Of a stretch of 64,000 nt of DNA, positions 33,903-42,401 are shown piece by piece. The notes under the pieces are model-generated. The model saw nothing but the letters and a program-made list of their open reading frames with translations, had not been told where the DNA came from and did no database searches. Source of the DNA: UBA7887 sp964408735 (GTDB taxonomy: Bacteria; Pseudomonadota; Alphaproteobacteria; UBA7887); NCBI GenBank assembly GCA_964408735.1, contig CAYPAX010000005.1, positions 10,936 through 74,935 of the forward strand. The letters are read 5' to 3'. Numbering within the stretch: position 1 is the stretch's first letter; every line of letters starts with the position of its first letter. Made by a program: the position numbers and the translations under genes.

Positions 33903-33931
33903 TTGCGGCCCTCGCCGGTCCCGACTATAAG
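33903..33931 (+). promoter_or_regulatory. Sigma70-type promoter of the lytic transglycosylase gene
   Basis: TTGCGG (33903-33908) and TATAAG (33926-33931) are separated by 17 bp, upstream of the GTG at 33977. The implied start site near 33938 gives a short leader of about 40 nt. Confidence 0.5.
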
Positions 33932-33976
33932 ACGCGTTCATTTTCGACGTATTTTAGGCAAATTTGGGGTTCCGGC

Positions 33977-35788
33977 GTGGCGCTTGTGGCGAAAGTTCGG
34001 TCGGCGGCAGCAATTGTGGCGCTCGTGATGGCGCTCGGTAGCGCCAGTGCGAACGCCCAGGACGGCGCAGCGGAAGAACGTTTCGCGGCGCTTGGCGGCG
34101 CCGTGGTGGCGCTGGATCGGGTCGCCCGCCTGCCTGCGATATTGAGCCGCCGGGACCAGGAGCGCTACCGGCAAATATTCGCTCTTCAGGAGGATGGCGC
34201 GTGGGATGACGCGGACACACTGATCGCGACGCTCGACGACCCGGTGCTGATGGGTCATGTGCTGTTCCAGCGCTACATGCACCCGACCAAATACCGCTCA
34301 TCCTATGACGAGCTTGCCGGCTGGTTGCAGCTTTATGCGGACCACCCTGGGGCGGCGCGCATCCATCGCCTGGCCTTGCGGCGCCAGCCCGCGGGCGCCG
34401 CGGCGCCGCGCGAACCGGTGGCGGGCACGCTGAGAGGCATTGGCGAGATCGGCGACTATGTCGAGCCGGCCCTGCCGCGCCTCGATCTCGATCGCAACCA
34501 GCGCAAGGCTGCCAAGGCCATTCGCCGCGAGGTCTTGCGGCTGGTGCGCAAGGGCAAGCCCGACCAGGCCGAGGCGCGGCTTGGCGGCGCGGGCGTTGCA
34601 GGTCTGTTGAGCGCGGCGGAGCAGGACGCCCTGGCGGCCACTGTCGCGCGGGGCTACTTCGTTGCCGGACGCAGCGGCGATGCGCGTGCCATTGCCGAGC
34701 CGGCCGCAGAGCGTTCAGGCGCCCATGTCGGCGAAGCGCGCTGGGTTGCCGGGCTTGCGGCCTGGCGTCTCGACGATATCGCCGGTGCGTTGCCGCATTT
34801 CGCCAAGCTTGCGGAATCGACCTCGGACCCGATCTTGATATCCGGCGGGGCCTACTGGGCCGCGCGCGCCTTCACCCGCCAGGGCAATGCGGCTGCCGCC
34901 ACGCGCATGCTGCGTCTCGCTGCGGCGCATCCGCGCACCATCTACGGCCAGCTCGCGCAAGCCTCGTTGTTCGAGGCGCCTGATTTTTCCTGGGAGCCGG
35001 CTCGTCTCAACCAGGCAATGCTCGAGAGTCTGCAAAGCGCGCCAGGCACGCGCCGTGCCATCGCCCTTGCCGAGGCGGGCAAGACAGCGCTGGCCGAACA
35101 GGAAGGCCGCAAGCTCTATGCCCGGCTAGGGCGAGAGGCGGCACCGGCCGTATTGGCGCTCGCGGACGCCCTGGCCTTGCCCGGCATCCAGATCCGCCTT
35201 GGCAGCCAGCTTGCCGTAGCGGATGGCAGGCGGCATTTGCGCGCCCTCTACCCGGTGCCGAACTGGCAGCCGGCGGGTGGTTTTCGCGTCGACCAGGCTT
35301 TGATCCTGGCTCTCGTGCGCCAGGAATCGACCTTTGATTCCCGTGCCCGCAGCAGTGCCGGCGCCCGTGGCCTGATGCAGCTCATGCCGCGCACGGCAGC
35401 CTATATTGCAGACGACCGCCGTTATGCAAGTGGCGCAGCAGACGCCCTATTCGCACCTAGGCTCAATCTGTCGCTGGGGCAGAAATATGTGCGCTACCTG
35501 CTCGAACACGACCGTGTCGAGGGCAATTTGCTGCATTTGCTGGCGGCCTACAACGCCGGCCCTGGACGGCTCGGCAAGTGGCTGGCGCGAATGGACGGCG
35601 AGGACGACCCGCTGATGTTCATCGAGAGCCTGCCCTCGCGCGAGACCCGGCGCTTCATCCGGCATGTGCTGGCGAATCTGTGGATCTACCGCCACCGTCT
35701 TGGCGAGCGGGCGCACAGCCTTAACGCCCTCGTGGCGGGCCGCTGGCCCATTCTTGAAGAACCGGGCGAGCTGGCTGACGCCCGTTAA
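33977..35788 (+). CDS. slt: Soluble lytic murein transglycosylase
   Basis: A 603-residue exported protein from a GTG start, with a signal peptide ending near SANAQ, a long alpha-helical superhelix domain and a C-terminal SLT catalytic domain. In the latter, VRQESTFD contains the catalytic Glu, followed by GARGLMQLMP and AYNAGPGRL. It cleaves peptidoglycan glycan strands with anhydro-MurNAc formation. moaB follows 12 nt downstream. Confidence 0.9.
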   Translation: MALVAKVRSAAAIVALVMALGSASANAQDGAAEERFAALGGAVVALDRVARLPAILSRRDQERYRQIFALQEDGAWDDADTLIATLDDPVLMGHVLFQRYMHPTKYRSSYDELAGWLQLYADHPGAARIHRLALRRQPAGAAAPREPVAGTLRGIGEIGDYVEPALPRLDLDRNQRKAAKAIRREVLRLVRKGKPDQAEARLGGAGVAGLLSAAEQDALAATVARGYFVAGRSGDARAIAEPAAERSGAHVGEARWVAGLAAWRLDDIAGALPHFAKLAESTSDPILISGGAYWAARAFTRQGNAAAATRMLRLAAAHPRTIYGQLAQASLFEAPDFSWEPARLNQAMLESLQSAPGTRRAIALAEAGKTALAEQEGRKLYARLGREAAPAVLALADALALPGIQIRLGSQLAVADGRRHLRALYPVPNWQPAGGFRVDQALILALVRQESTFDSRARSSAGARGLMQLMPRTAAYIADDRRYASGAADALFAPRLNLSLGQKYVRYLLEHDRVEGNLLHLLAAYNAGPGRLGKWLARMDGEDDPLMFIESLPSRETRRFIRHVLANLWIYRHRLGERAHSLNALVAGRWPILEEPGELADAR

Positions 35789-35800
35789 GGAGCCTCCACC

Positions 35801-36337
35801 ATGTCCAAGATCGATTCACCGCGACCTTTCCTCGCGGTCAACATCGCTATTCTCACGGTGTCCGACAGTCGCACCTTGGAAGACGACAGATCCGGCCAGA
35901 CCCTGGTCGATCGCCTGCAAGGGGCGGGGCACAACTTGGCCGATCGCGCCATCGTCACCGACGATATTCCGGCGATTACGGACAAATTGAAGGAATGGAT
36001 CGCCGATCCAGAGGTCGATGCCGTCATCGCCACGGGCGGCACGGGTGTCACCGGGCGCGATGTCACGCCGGAGGCCTTCGAGGCGGTCTACGAGAAGGCG
36101 GTGCCGGGCTTCGGCGAGCTCTTCCGCATGCTCTCCTACGAGAAGATCAAGACCTCGACCATCCAGTCGCGCGCCACCGCGGGCGTGGCCGGCGGCACCT
36201 ATCTGTTTGCGGTTCCGGGCTCGCCCGGCGCCTGCAAGGACGCCTGGGACGACATCCTCGTCCAGCAGCTCGACAGCCGCCACATGCCGTGCAATTTCGT
36301 CGAGCTGATGCCGCGCCTCATGGAAGGCCTGCAATAG
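35801..36337 (+). CDS. moaB: Molybdopterin adenylyltransferase-like MoaB
   Basis: A 178-residue MoaB/MogA-fold protein with the signature ATGGTGVTGRDVTPEAF and the earlier TVSDSRTLEDDRSG segment; the later PGSPGACKDAW loop binds molybdopterin. It acts in molybdenum cofactor synthesis, relevant to the IorB-type enzyme at the window start. The ribosome site TTAAGGAG lies upstream. Its end overlaps the convergent glycosyltransferase by 20 bp. Confidence 0.88.
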   Translation: MSKIDSPRPFLAVNIAILTVSDSRTLEDDRSGQTLVDRLQGAGHNLADRAIVTDDIPAITDKLKEWIADPEVDAVIATGGTGVTGRDVTPEAFEAVYEKAVPGFGELFRMLSYEKIKTSTIQSRATAGVAGGTYLFAVPGSPGACKDAWDDILVQQLDSRHMPCNFVELMPRLMEGLQ

Positions 36338-36896
36338 CGCGCCGAAAGGCCGCCGCGTCGTCCACGTCTTCCAAGGTCTCCAACAGCGCCACGCGCAGCG
36401 GCGCGAGCGCTTTCCGCGTCATCGCCAACGTATCGGGCTCTGACCAGGCGATGCCGCGAAACGGATTGTGCCGTGGCGGCTTGCGGAACCCCACCAGGTA
36501 GAATCCACCATCCGCCGCTGGGCCCAACACTGCACCGGCCTGTCCGAGGGCGCGAAATGCCGCGCTGATGTGATACGCGCGCAAGCCCGGTATATCGCTT
36601 CCCACCAGCACCACCGGCCCCCGCAGCTCGCGAAACGGCCGTGCCATGCGCTGGCCGAGATCGCCCGGACCCTGGCGACGTCGCGGGATGCCTCGTGGCC
36701 AGAAGGCGCTGTGCAGATCCGCATCCGGCGTAATGGCAAGCCAGGTCCGCCAAGGCCCTGCGGCAATTTCATTGATCGTCGTCGCGCTGAGGCGGCGATA
36801 GAAGCGCGTCGCCGCGGCCTGGCCGATGCTGAGGCCGAGGCGAGTCTTGACCGCTCCCAGGCGCGGCGCTTTGACGAAGATCACCAGGTGCCGCAT
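36318..36896 (-). CDS. TIGR04282-type nucleotidyl/glycosyltransferase-like protein
   Basis: A 192-residue GT-A-fold protein, beginning HLVIFVKAPRLGAVKTRL and containing VVLVGSDIPGL and GPAADGGFYLVG. This matches the small family often called arsenosugar biosynthesis glycosyltransferase TIGR04282 (DUF2064). It overlaps the upstream TIGR04283-type gene by one base. The two usually travel together, but no arsenosugar genes (arsM, arsS) are in view, so the acceptor is unknown. Confidence 0.78.
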   Translation of the reverse strand: MRHLVIFVKAPRLGAVKTRLGLSIGQAAATRFYRRLSATTINEIAAGPWRTWLAITPDADLHSAFWPRGIPRRRQGPGDLGQRMARPFRELRGPVVLVGSDIPGLRAYHISAAFRALGQAGAVLGPAADGGFYLVGFRKPPRHNPFRGIAWSEPDTLAMTRKALAPLRVALLETLEDVDDAAAFRRAIAGLP

Positions 36897-37576
36897 CAGC
36901 CGTAGAGCCGTGCGATGAGGCGCGGCGGCAGGCCGAGGAAATAGAGCCCCAGGCAGGTAAGATTTCGCAGGACCCGCGGCACCAGGCCGGACTGCTGATA
37001 GCGCCGGCCAGATGTGAGCATGGCCGAACCGAGTAGCGTCAGGCGCGCGCGGCCGATACGGCGCACCAGATCCACGTCCTCCATCAAAGGCAGTGGGCGA
37101 TAGCCGCCAAGCTCGTGATAGAGCGATCTGGAGATGAGGAGCCCCTGATCGCCGTAGGGCAGGGCCAGAACCCGGCTGCGCCAAGCTACCGTGCGCTCGA
37201 GGCGCCGTGCCGTCGACCCCGGGAGATCGACGGCAAAGCGGAACGCCGCGGCGCGCTGGGAATTGTCAGCTGCGGTAACGAAGCCCGCGACGTCGTTCAG
37301 CCATTCCCCCTGGGGCACGGTGTCGGCGTGCAGGAACAGGAACCAGTCGCCGCTCGCCGCTCCGGCACCTGTGGCAAGCTGATGGCCCCGGCCGCGCGGC
37401 GCCTCGACCACTCGCGCACCGACAGCCTTGGCGCACGCCCTTGTGGCATCGCTCGAGCCGCCGTCGGCAACCACCACCTCCGCCGCGCCAAGCGCCGCCA
37501 AGGTCGCGGGCAGGGTTTCCGCGGCGTTCAGTGTCGGGATCACGACGCTGACACCAAGCTTATCCAATGTGCTCAT
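36896..37576 (-). CDS. TIGR04283-type family 2 glycosyltransferase
   Basis: A 226-residue family 2 glycosyltransferase. VSVVIPTLNAAETL starts the GT-A fold, VVVADGGSSDATR and FLFLHADTVP supply the nucleotide and metal-binding Asp residues, and YGDQGLLISR with PLMEDVDLVRR completes the site. This is the TIGR04283 group. It is coupled to the TIGR04282-type gene downstream (TGATG). Product unknown. Confidence 0.82.
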   Translation of the reverse strand: MSTLDKLGVSVVIPTLNAAETLPATLAALGAAEVVVADGGSSDATRACAKAVGARVVEAPRGRGHQLATGAGAASGDWFLFLHADTVPQGEWLNDVAGFVTAADNSQRAAAFRFAVDLPGSTARRLERTVAWRSRVLALPYGDQGLLISRSLYHELGGYRPLPLMEDVDLVRRIGRARLTLLGSAMLTSGRRYQQSGLVPRVLRNLTCLGLYFLGLPPRLIARLYG

Positions 37577-37654
37577 CGCCGCCAGCCTACAACTTGTCCG
37601 GCGCGTAGCGTAATCGTTCTTGTTATGTTCTCAGCGATTTGCTACCGTGCACGC

Positions 37655-38725
37655 ATGTTTCAGGCCGATGCCAGAACCGTCCGCAAGGGCCGCGGTGCCA
37701 CCAGCAACCGAGACGGCCGCTATGAACGTTACAGCAGCGCTGCGATGGACGATGGCTGGGGCGGCCTCGATGCGCCGGCAACGAAGCTGCGCACCACCGT
37801 GACCGAGGACCGCTCGCGCAGCGTCATAGCGCGCAACCAGTCGCCGGACATCGACTTCGATCGTTCCATCAATCCCTATCGCGGCTGCGAGCATGGCTGT
37901 TCCTATTGCTATGCCCGGCCGACCCACGCCTGGCTGGGCCTGTCGCCGGGCCAGGATTTCGAATCGCGCCTGTTTGCCAAGCCCGATGCGCCGAGGCGCC
38001 TGCGCGAGGAACTGGCACGCCCAGGCTACAATTGTGCGCCGATCGCGCTCGGCACCAATACCGACCCCTATCAGCCGATTGAGCGGGAACGGCGCATCAC
38101 GCGCGGGATTTTGGAGGTTCTGTCCGAGCATAATCATCCGGTCACCATCGTCAGTAAATCGGCGCTGGTGACCCGCGATATCGATATTCTGGCGCCGATG
38201 GCGCGGCGCGGGCTGGCGCGGGTGGCATTGTCCGTAACGACGCTGGAGCGCCGGCTTGCCAACATGATGGAGCCTCGCGCGAGCACTCCGGAGCGGCGGC
38301 TTTCGGCTATTGCCGATCTTGCCCGCGCCGGCATTCCCACCGCGGTGATGGTGGCGCCTGTCATTCCGGCGCTCAACGACGACGAACTGGAATCGATACT
38401 GCTGGCGGCGGCCAAGGCGGGCGCCGGTGCCGCCGGCTATATCCTGCTGCGCCTGCCGGGGGAGGTGCACGCGCTGTTCGAGGAATGGCTGAGCGCCTTC
38501 GCGCCCCTCAAGGCGGGCCGGGTGATGCGGCTGGTGCGCGACATGCGCGGCGGCAAGGCATACGATTCGCGTTTCGGCGAGCGCCAGACCGGCAGCGGCG
38601 CCTATGCTGAAATGATTGGCGCGCGTTTCGAGGCGGCCATTCGCCGCTACGGCCTCAATGGCTCGGAATCGCATCTCGACTGTCGCCAGTTCTGCGTACC
38701 GACGGATCAACTGTCACTGTTTTAA
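37655..38725 (+). CDS. PA0069-type radical SAM protein
   Basis: A 356-residue radical SAM protein with the cluster motif C78-X3-C82-X2-C85 in YRGCEHGCSYCYARPTH. The PA0069/SplB-like family shows NQSPDIDFDRSINPYRG before the cluster and IALGTNTDPYQPIER after it, as here. Its relation to spore photoproduct lyase suggests a DNA-linked or repair role, unproven. An alternative ATG at 37625 exists. The stop codon is immediately followed by the 263-bp inverted-repeat element. Confidence 0.85.
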   Translation: MFQADARTVRKGRGATSNRDGRYERYSSAAMDDGWGGLDAPATKLRTTVTEDRSRSVIARNQSPDIDFDRSINPYRGCEHGCSYCYARPTHAWLGLSPGQDFESRLFAKPDAPRRLREELARPGYNCAPIALGTNTDPYQPIERERRITRGILEVLSEHNHPVTIVSKSALVTRDIDILAPMARRGLARVALSVTTLERRLANMMEPRASTPERRLSAIADLARAGIPTAVMVAPVIPALNDDELESILLAAAKAGAGAAGYILLRLPGEVHALFEEWLSAFAPLKAGRVMRLVRDMRGGKAYDSRFGERQTGSGAYAEMIGARFEAAIRRYGLNGSESHLDCRQFCVPTDQLSLF

Positions 38726-38988
38726 TACCAAGGGTCATTGATAAAGACCCATTTGACCGCACGATTTTCGTCGCTGGCTAGGAGCGGGCCGCGCCGTCGT
38801 GCGACCCCACGGCAAGCGGCCCGCGACGACGCCAGCGGCGAAAAGCGCGCGGCCTGCGGTGGCCCGAGGCGGCTCCCCGGATGCGTCGCGACGCTTGGCC
38901 GATGCCTCATCACATCGCCCGGCGCGCCGCTCCTATCCAGAAAACCGCCTCAAGCCATCAAATGGGTCTTTATCAATGACCCTTGGTA
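38726..38988. mobile_element. MITE-like element with 31-bp perfect terminal inverted repeats
   Basis: Positions 38726-38756 and 38958-38988 are exact reverse complements over 31 bp, each containing its own GGGTC/GACCC mini-hairpin. A second matching block lies 17 bp inside each arm (CTGGCTAGGAGCG against CTGGATAGGAGCG). The interior has no convincing gene. A TA-rich flank on both sides (TTTAA before, TAGCG after) could reflect TA target duplication, as in Tc1/mariner-type insertion. It lies between the radical SAM gene stop and rnhB. Confidence 0.65.
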
Positions 38989-39006
38989 TAGCGCTATACT
39001 GGCGCC

Positions 39007-39597
39007 ATGCCCGACTACAGCCTGGAAGCGGCTTCGCCCGCCCCCGTCTGCGGCGTCGACGAAGTCGGTCGCGGGCCGCTCGCCGGCCCCGTGGTTGCCG
39101 CCGCCGTGATTCTGGATGCGGACGACATCCCTGCAGGCCTTGACGATTCCAAGAAACTCAAGGCCGCCCGGCGCGAGGCGCTGTTCGAGGCACTGAGCGC
39201 CTCTGCCGACATCGGCATCGGTGCCGCGTCGGCGCGCGAGATCGATCGTCTCAATATTCTCGGTGCCACTATGCTGGCCATGCGGCGGGCGGTGCTTGCC
39301 TTACCAATATTGCCGGCAATGGCGCTCGTAGACGGCAATCGGGCGCCCGATCTTCCCTGTTCCGTCGAGACCGTGGTCAAAGGTGACGGACGTTCACTGT
39401 CCATGGCCGCTGCCTCGATAATCGCCAAAGTCACGCGCGACCGGGCCATGCGAACCTTGCACCATCGCTACCCGGCTTATGGTTGGGACAGCAATGCCGG
39501 ATATCCCACGCCAAAGCACCTTTCGGCATTGGAACGGCACGGTCCTTGTCCCCATCACCGCCGCAGTTTCGCCCCCGTCCGCTTGTCCCAAAATTAA
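39007..39597 (+). CDS. rnhB: Ribonuclease HII
   Basis: A 196-residue RNase HII. The DEDD-type active site is visible as Asp18-Glu19 in GVDEVGRGPLAGP, with further acids in MALVDGNRAP and VTRDRAMR. The AAASIIAKVTRD segment is diagnostic. It removes ribonucleotides and RNA primers from DNA. The ATG at 39007 lies just past the inverted-repeat element, so that element may supply or disturb its promoter. ccrM follows, the usual alphaproteobacterial neighbour. Confidence 0.93.
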   Translation: MPDYSLEAASPAPVCGVDEVGRGPLAGPVVAAAVILDADDIPAGLDDSKKLKAARREALFEALSASADIGIGAASAREIDRLNILGATMLAMRRAVLALPILPAMALVDGNRAPDLPCSVETVVKGDGRSLSMAAASIIAKVTRDRAMRTLHHRYPAYGWDSNAGYPTPKHLSALERHGPCPHHRRSFAPVRLSQN

Positions 39598-39674
39598 CTT
39601 GATCTAAATATCTTGTTGCGATTCAACAGGATACGAGCTTTATTGCGAGTCGAGTCTCGCCTTGGGGGCGAGTC
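39594..39674 (+). promoter_or_regulatory. ccrM upstream region with a CtrA-like box and four GANTC sites
   Basis: TTAA (39594-39597), 7 bp, then TAAA (39605-39608) is one mismatch from the CtrA box TTAA-N7-TTAA. GANTC sites follow at 39620, 39647, 39652 and 39670, four in 55 bp against about one per 256 bp expected. In Caulobacter, CtrA activates ccrM and methylation of leader GANTC sites represses it. Confidence 0.6.
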
Positions 39675-39686
39675 GGAGGGGCCGCT

Positions 39687-40796
39687 GTGGCGGAAACAGA
39701 GACCAAAATTGCGTTTGACGATGCGCCATTCGGCGAGGTGCTGCAGGGCGATTGCATCGCCCATATGCGCGCCATGCCGGCGGGCTCGGCGAACATGGTC
39801 TTTGCGGATCCGCCCTATAATTTGCAGCTCAAGCAGGAATTGCACCGGCCCAATAATTCCCGTGTCAACGGCGTCGACGAGGCCTGGGACCGTTTCGACG
39901 ATTTCGCCGCCTATGACGCCTTCACGCGTGATTGGCTCGACGCCGCTCGGCACTTGCTGGCGGACGACGGCACGCTGTGGGTGATCGGCAGCTATCACAA
40001 CATCTTCCGCATCGGCACGGCGTTGCAGGATATGGGCTTTTGGATGCTCAACGACGTGGTCTGGCGCAAGTCGAACCCGATGCCGAATTTTCGCGGCAAG
40101 CGCTTTACCAACGCCCATGAGACCCTGATCTGGTGCGCCAAGAGCCAGGATCAGAAGCGCTATACATTCAATTACGATGCCATGAAGGCGCTCAACGACG
40201 AGACCCAAATGCGCTCGGACTGGCTGCTGCCCATATGCTCGGGCCATGAGCGGCTGAAGAACGACGGCAAGAAGGCGCATCCGACGCAAAAGCCGGAAGC
40301 GCTGTTGCACCGGGTGGTGCTGGCCTCGACAAATCCGGGCGACCTGGTGGTCGATCCCTTCTTCGGCAGCGGCACCACCGGCGCTGTCGCCAAGCGCCTG
40401 GGCAGGCGCTATCTCGGCATCGAAAGCCGCGCCGACTACTTTGCCCTGGCGGCGGATCGCCTGCGCGCGGTCGAGCCGGGCCGGGATATCGCGACAACAG
40501 TTACGCCATCGAAACGATCCCTGCCGAGAGTGCCCTTCGGCAACCTCGTCGAGCGCGGCCTGATCGCGCCGGGGGCGGTGCTGACCGACGCCAAGCGGCG
40601 CCATTCGGCACGGGTGCGCGCCGACGGCTCGCTGGTTGCCGACGGCGTTTCAGGTTCGATCCACCGCGTCGCGGCAGAATTGCAGGGCGCACCCGCGTGC
40701 AATGGCTGGGCCTTCTGGTTCATCGAGGCCAAAGGCGAGCTGGTGCCGGTCGATTTGCTGCGCCAGCAGGTCAGGGCGCAGATGGCGGCCGGCTGA
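39687..40796 (+). CDS. ccrM: CcrM-type DNA adenine methyltransferase (GANTC)
   Basis: A 369-residue beta-class N6-adenine methylase. DPPY at 41-44 (catalytic) precedes the AdoMet motif DPFFGSGTTG, and the region between, with YDAMKALNDETQMRSDWLLPI, matches CcrM target recognition. The C-terminal 100 residues form the RAMA-like domain of cell-cycle methylases. Expected to methylate GANTC after replication. GTG start at 39687. The 3' end overlaps convergent mutY by 26 bp. Confidence 0.93.
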   Translation: MAETETKIAFDDAPFGEVLQGDCIAHMRAMPAGSANMVFADPPYNLQLKQELHRPNNSRVNGVDEAWDRFDDFAAYDAFTRDWLDAARHLLADDGTLWVIGSYHNIFRIGTALQDMGFWMLNDVVWRKSNPMPNFRGKRFTNAHETLIWCAKSQDQKRYTFNYDAMKALNDETQMRSDWLLPICSGHERLKNDGKKAHPTQKPEALLHRVVLASTNPGDLVVDPFFGSGTTGAVAKRLGRRYLGIESRADYFALAADRLRAVEPGRDIATTVTPSKRSLPRVPFGNLVERGLIAPGAVLTDAKRRHSARVRADGSLVADGVSGSIHRVAAELQGAPACNGWAFWFIEAKGELVPVDLLRQQVRAQMAAG

Positions 40797-41844
40797 CAGC
40801 CTCCAAAGCGTGGGCGACGACTTTCCGCATCACGCTCGGTAGCGCCTCGCCGTCCAGCCGCCAAGGGTCGCGCCACAAGCCCTTGTCATTCCCCGCGGCC
40901 GTCCCGGCCATGACAGCCAGCTCCAACTCGAAATGGGTGAAGGTGTGTCGCACAAGACCGGGCAGCAGGCGCCAGTCCTCTGAGCCAAGCGGCGCGTGTG
41001 CGATGGCGCTTTCGGGTCTGGGCATGGCATCCAGCCATTCCGTAGACGGCACTTCGATCATGCCGCCAAGCAGGCCTTTCGTCGGCCTGCGCTTCAGCAG
41101 CACGGCGCCGTCGGCGCGAGTGATCCAGAAGGCGATGCCACGGCGCAGTGGCTTGGGTTTGCGAGGCGAGCGCTTGGGCAGGGTGGCGGCGATGCCCAGC
41201 GCATGGCCGCGGCAGGCTTCCGTCCAGGGGCAGGCCTCGCAGCGCGGCCGGCCGCGGGCGCAGACCGTGGCGCCGAGGTCCATAACCGCCTGGGCGTAAT
41301 CGCCGGGCCGGTGCTCTGGGTTCAGCGTTGCGGCATGGGCGCGCAAGGTGGATTTCGCCGCCGGCAACGGCTCCTCGACTGCGAACAGCCGCGCCATGAC
41401 ACGCTCCACATTGCCGTCCACCACCACCGCTGGGCGCCCGAAGGCGATGGCGGTGATGGCGGCAGCGGTATAGGCGCCGATTCCGGGCAGCGCCCGCAAG
41501 CTCGATTCGCTGTCGGGGAAGTGTCCGCCATGCTCCCCTGCCACGACTTGCGCGCAGGCGTGCAGATTGCGGGCGCGGGCGTAATAGCCTAGCCCCGCCC
41601 AGGCTTCCAGCACGGCCTCCAACGGCGCCGCTGCCAGAGCGCCGATATTGGGCCAGCGCGCCAGGAATGCGCGGTAATACGGGATCACGGCGGTTACCGT
41701 GGTTTGCTGCAGCATGACTTCGCTGAGCCAGACGCTGTAGGGGTCGGCGCGCTCACCCGGCGCCGCCCGCCAGGGCAGGTCGCGGCGTGCGTGGTCATAC
41801 CAGGCAAGCAAGGCGGTGCTCGTCGGCGCGTTTCGCGCTAGCAT
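40771..41844 (-). CDS. mutY: A/G-specific adenine DNA glycosylase
   Basis: A 357-residue MutY. The catalytic Glu42 is in SEVMLQQTTV, the helix-hairpin-helix is LPGIGAYTAAAI, the catalytic Asp is in VVVDGNVERV, and the Fe-S cluster loop is C-X6-C-X2-C-X5-C in CARGRPRCEACPWTEAC. A C-terminal NUDIX-like domain for 8-oxoG recognition follows. In that domain the loop MAGTAAGNDKG is encoded by a REP-like palindrome (40884-40915), apparently an in-frame insertion. Divergent from the DUF721 gene. Confidence 0.93.
   Translation of the reverse strand: MLARNAPTSTALLAWYDHARRDLPWRAAPGERADPYSVWLSEVMLQQTTVTAVIPYYRAFLARWPNIGALAAAPLEAVLEAWAGLGYYARARNLHACAQVVAGEHGGHFPDSESSLRALPGIGAYTAAAITAIAFGRPAVVVDGNVERVMARLFAVEEPLPAAKSTLRAHAATLNPEHRPGDYAQAVMDLGATVCARGRPRCEACPWTEACRGHALGIAATLPKRSPRKPKPLRRGIAFWITRADGAVLLKRRPTKGLLGGMIEVPSTEWLDAMPRPESAIAHAPLGSEDWRLLPGLVRHTFTHFELELAVMAGTAAGNDKGLWRDPWRLDGEALPSVMRKVVAHALEAVSRPPSAP
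40884..40915. repeat. REP-like palindrome inside the mutY coding sequence
   Basis: TGTCAT (40884-40889) and ATGACA (40910-40915) bracket a GC-rich core, TCCCCGCGGCCGTCCCGGCC. Both halves resemble widespread alphaproteobacterial REP sequences. The frame is kept through it in mutY. Confidence 0.4.
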
Positions 41845-41879
41845 CGTCCGGGTTCCGTCATGATCGGGCAGGGTAGAGC

Positions 41880-42335
41880 ATGAGTGCTGCGAAGAAGAAG
41901 AGGGCCGGTATGCGTACCGCAGCCCGGCTGGTGCCGGGACTGACCAAGGCTGCCTTCGCCCGGCGCGGCTTTCACCGTGCCGCCGTGCTGACGGACTGGC
42001 AGGCGATCGTCGGCGAGGCGCTGGCCGAGCGCTGCGTGCCGGAGCGGCTTTCCGGCGACGGGGTGCTGACGATTCGCGCTTCCGGCAGTGTGGCGCTGGC
42101 CTTGCAGCACCTGGAGCCGCAGATGCTGGAGCGAATCGCCAGCTATTTTGGCTTTCGAGCAGTCACCAGATTGCGCTTTCGCCAAGCGCCCTTGCCGGAA
42201 CGCGAGGTGGTGGCTAAGCCTCGTGAAAGGCCGCCGGTGCCGCCAACGCTCGCCGCCTCACTGACCGATATCGAGGACGACGCCCTGCGTGAGGCATTGC
42301 TGCGGCTTGGTGCCGAGGTGGCGGCGCGCGACTGA
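41880..42335 (+). CDS. DUF721 (DciA-like) protein
   Basis: A 151-residue protein with the DUF721 core VLTDWQAIVGEALAERC and the following VLTIRASGSVALALQHLEPQ (given in adjacent parts), then a proline-rich linker and a short acidic tail. DciA proteins of this family load the replicative helicase DnaB in bacteria lacking DnaC. The divergent mutY and the downstream dsbA-smc order match a common alphaproteobacterial neighbourhood. Whether this one acts as DciA is inference. Confidence 0.78.
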   Translation: MSAAKKKRAGMRTAARLVPGLTKAAFARRGFHRAAVLTDWQAIVGEALAERCVPERLSGDGVLTIRASGSVALALQHLEPQMLERIASYFGFRAVTRLRFRQAPLPEREVVAKPRERPPVPPTLAASLTDIEDDALREALLRLGAEVAARD

Positions 42336-42401
42336 TTCGCTTGCGCTGCCCGGCATTTGGCCCCATCTATTCCGGCAAGAAGGATCCATTGGAGACGTCT
42401 G

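Noticed and set aside
40640..40670. A GGTTCGATCC stretch resembling a tRNA T-arm
   Set aside because: It is in the ccrM coding sequence and no acceptor stem or anticodon arm can be built around it.
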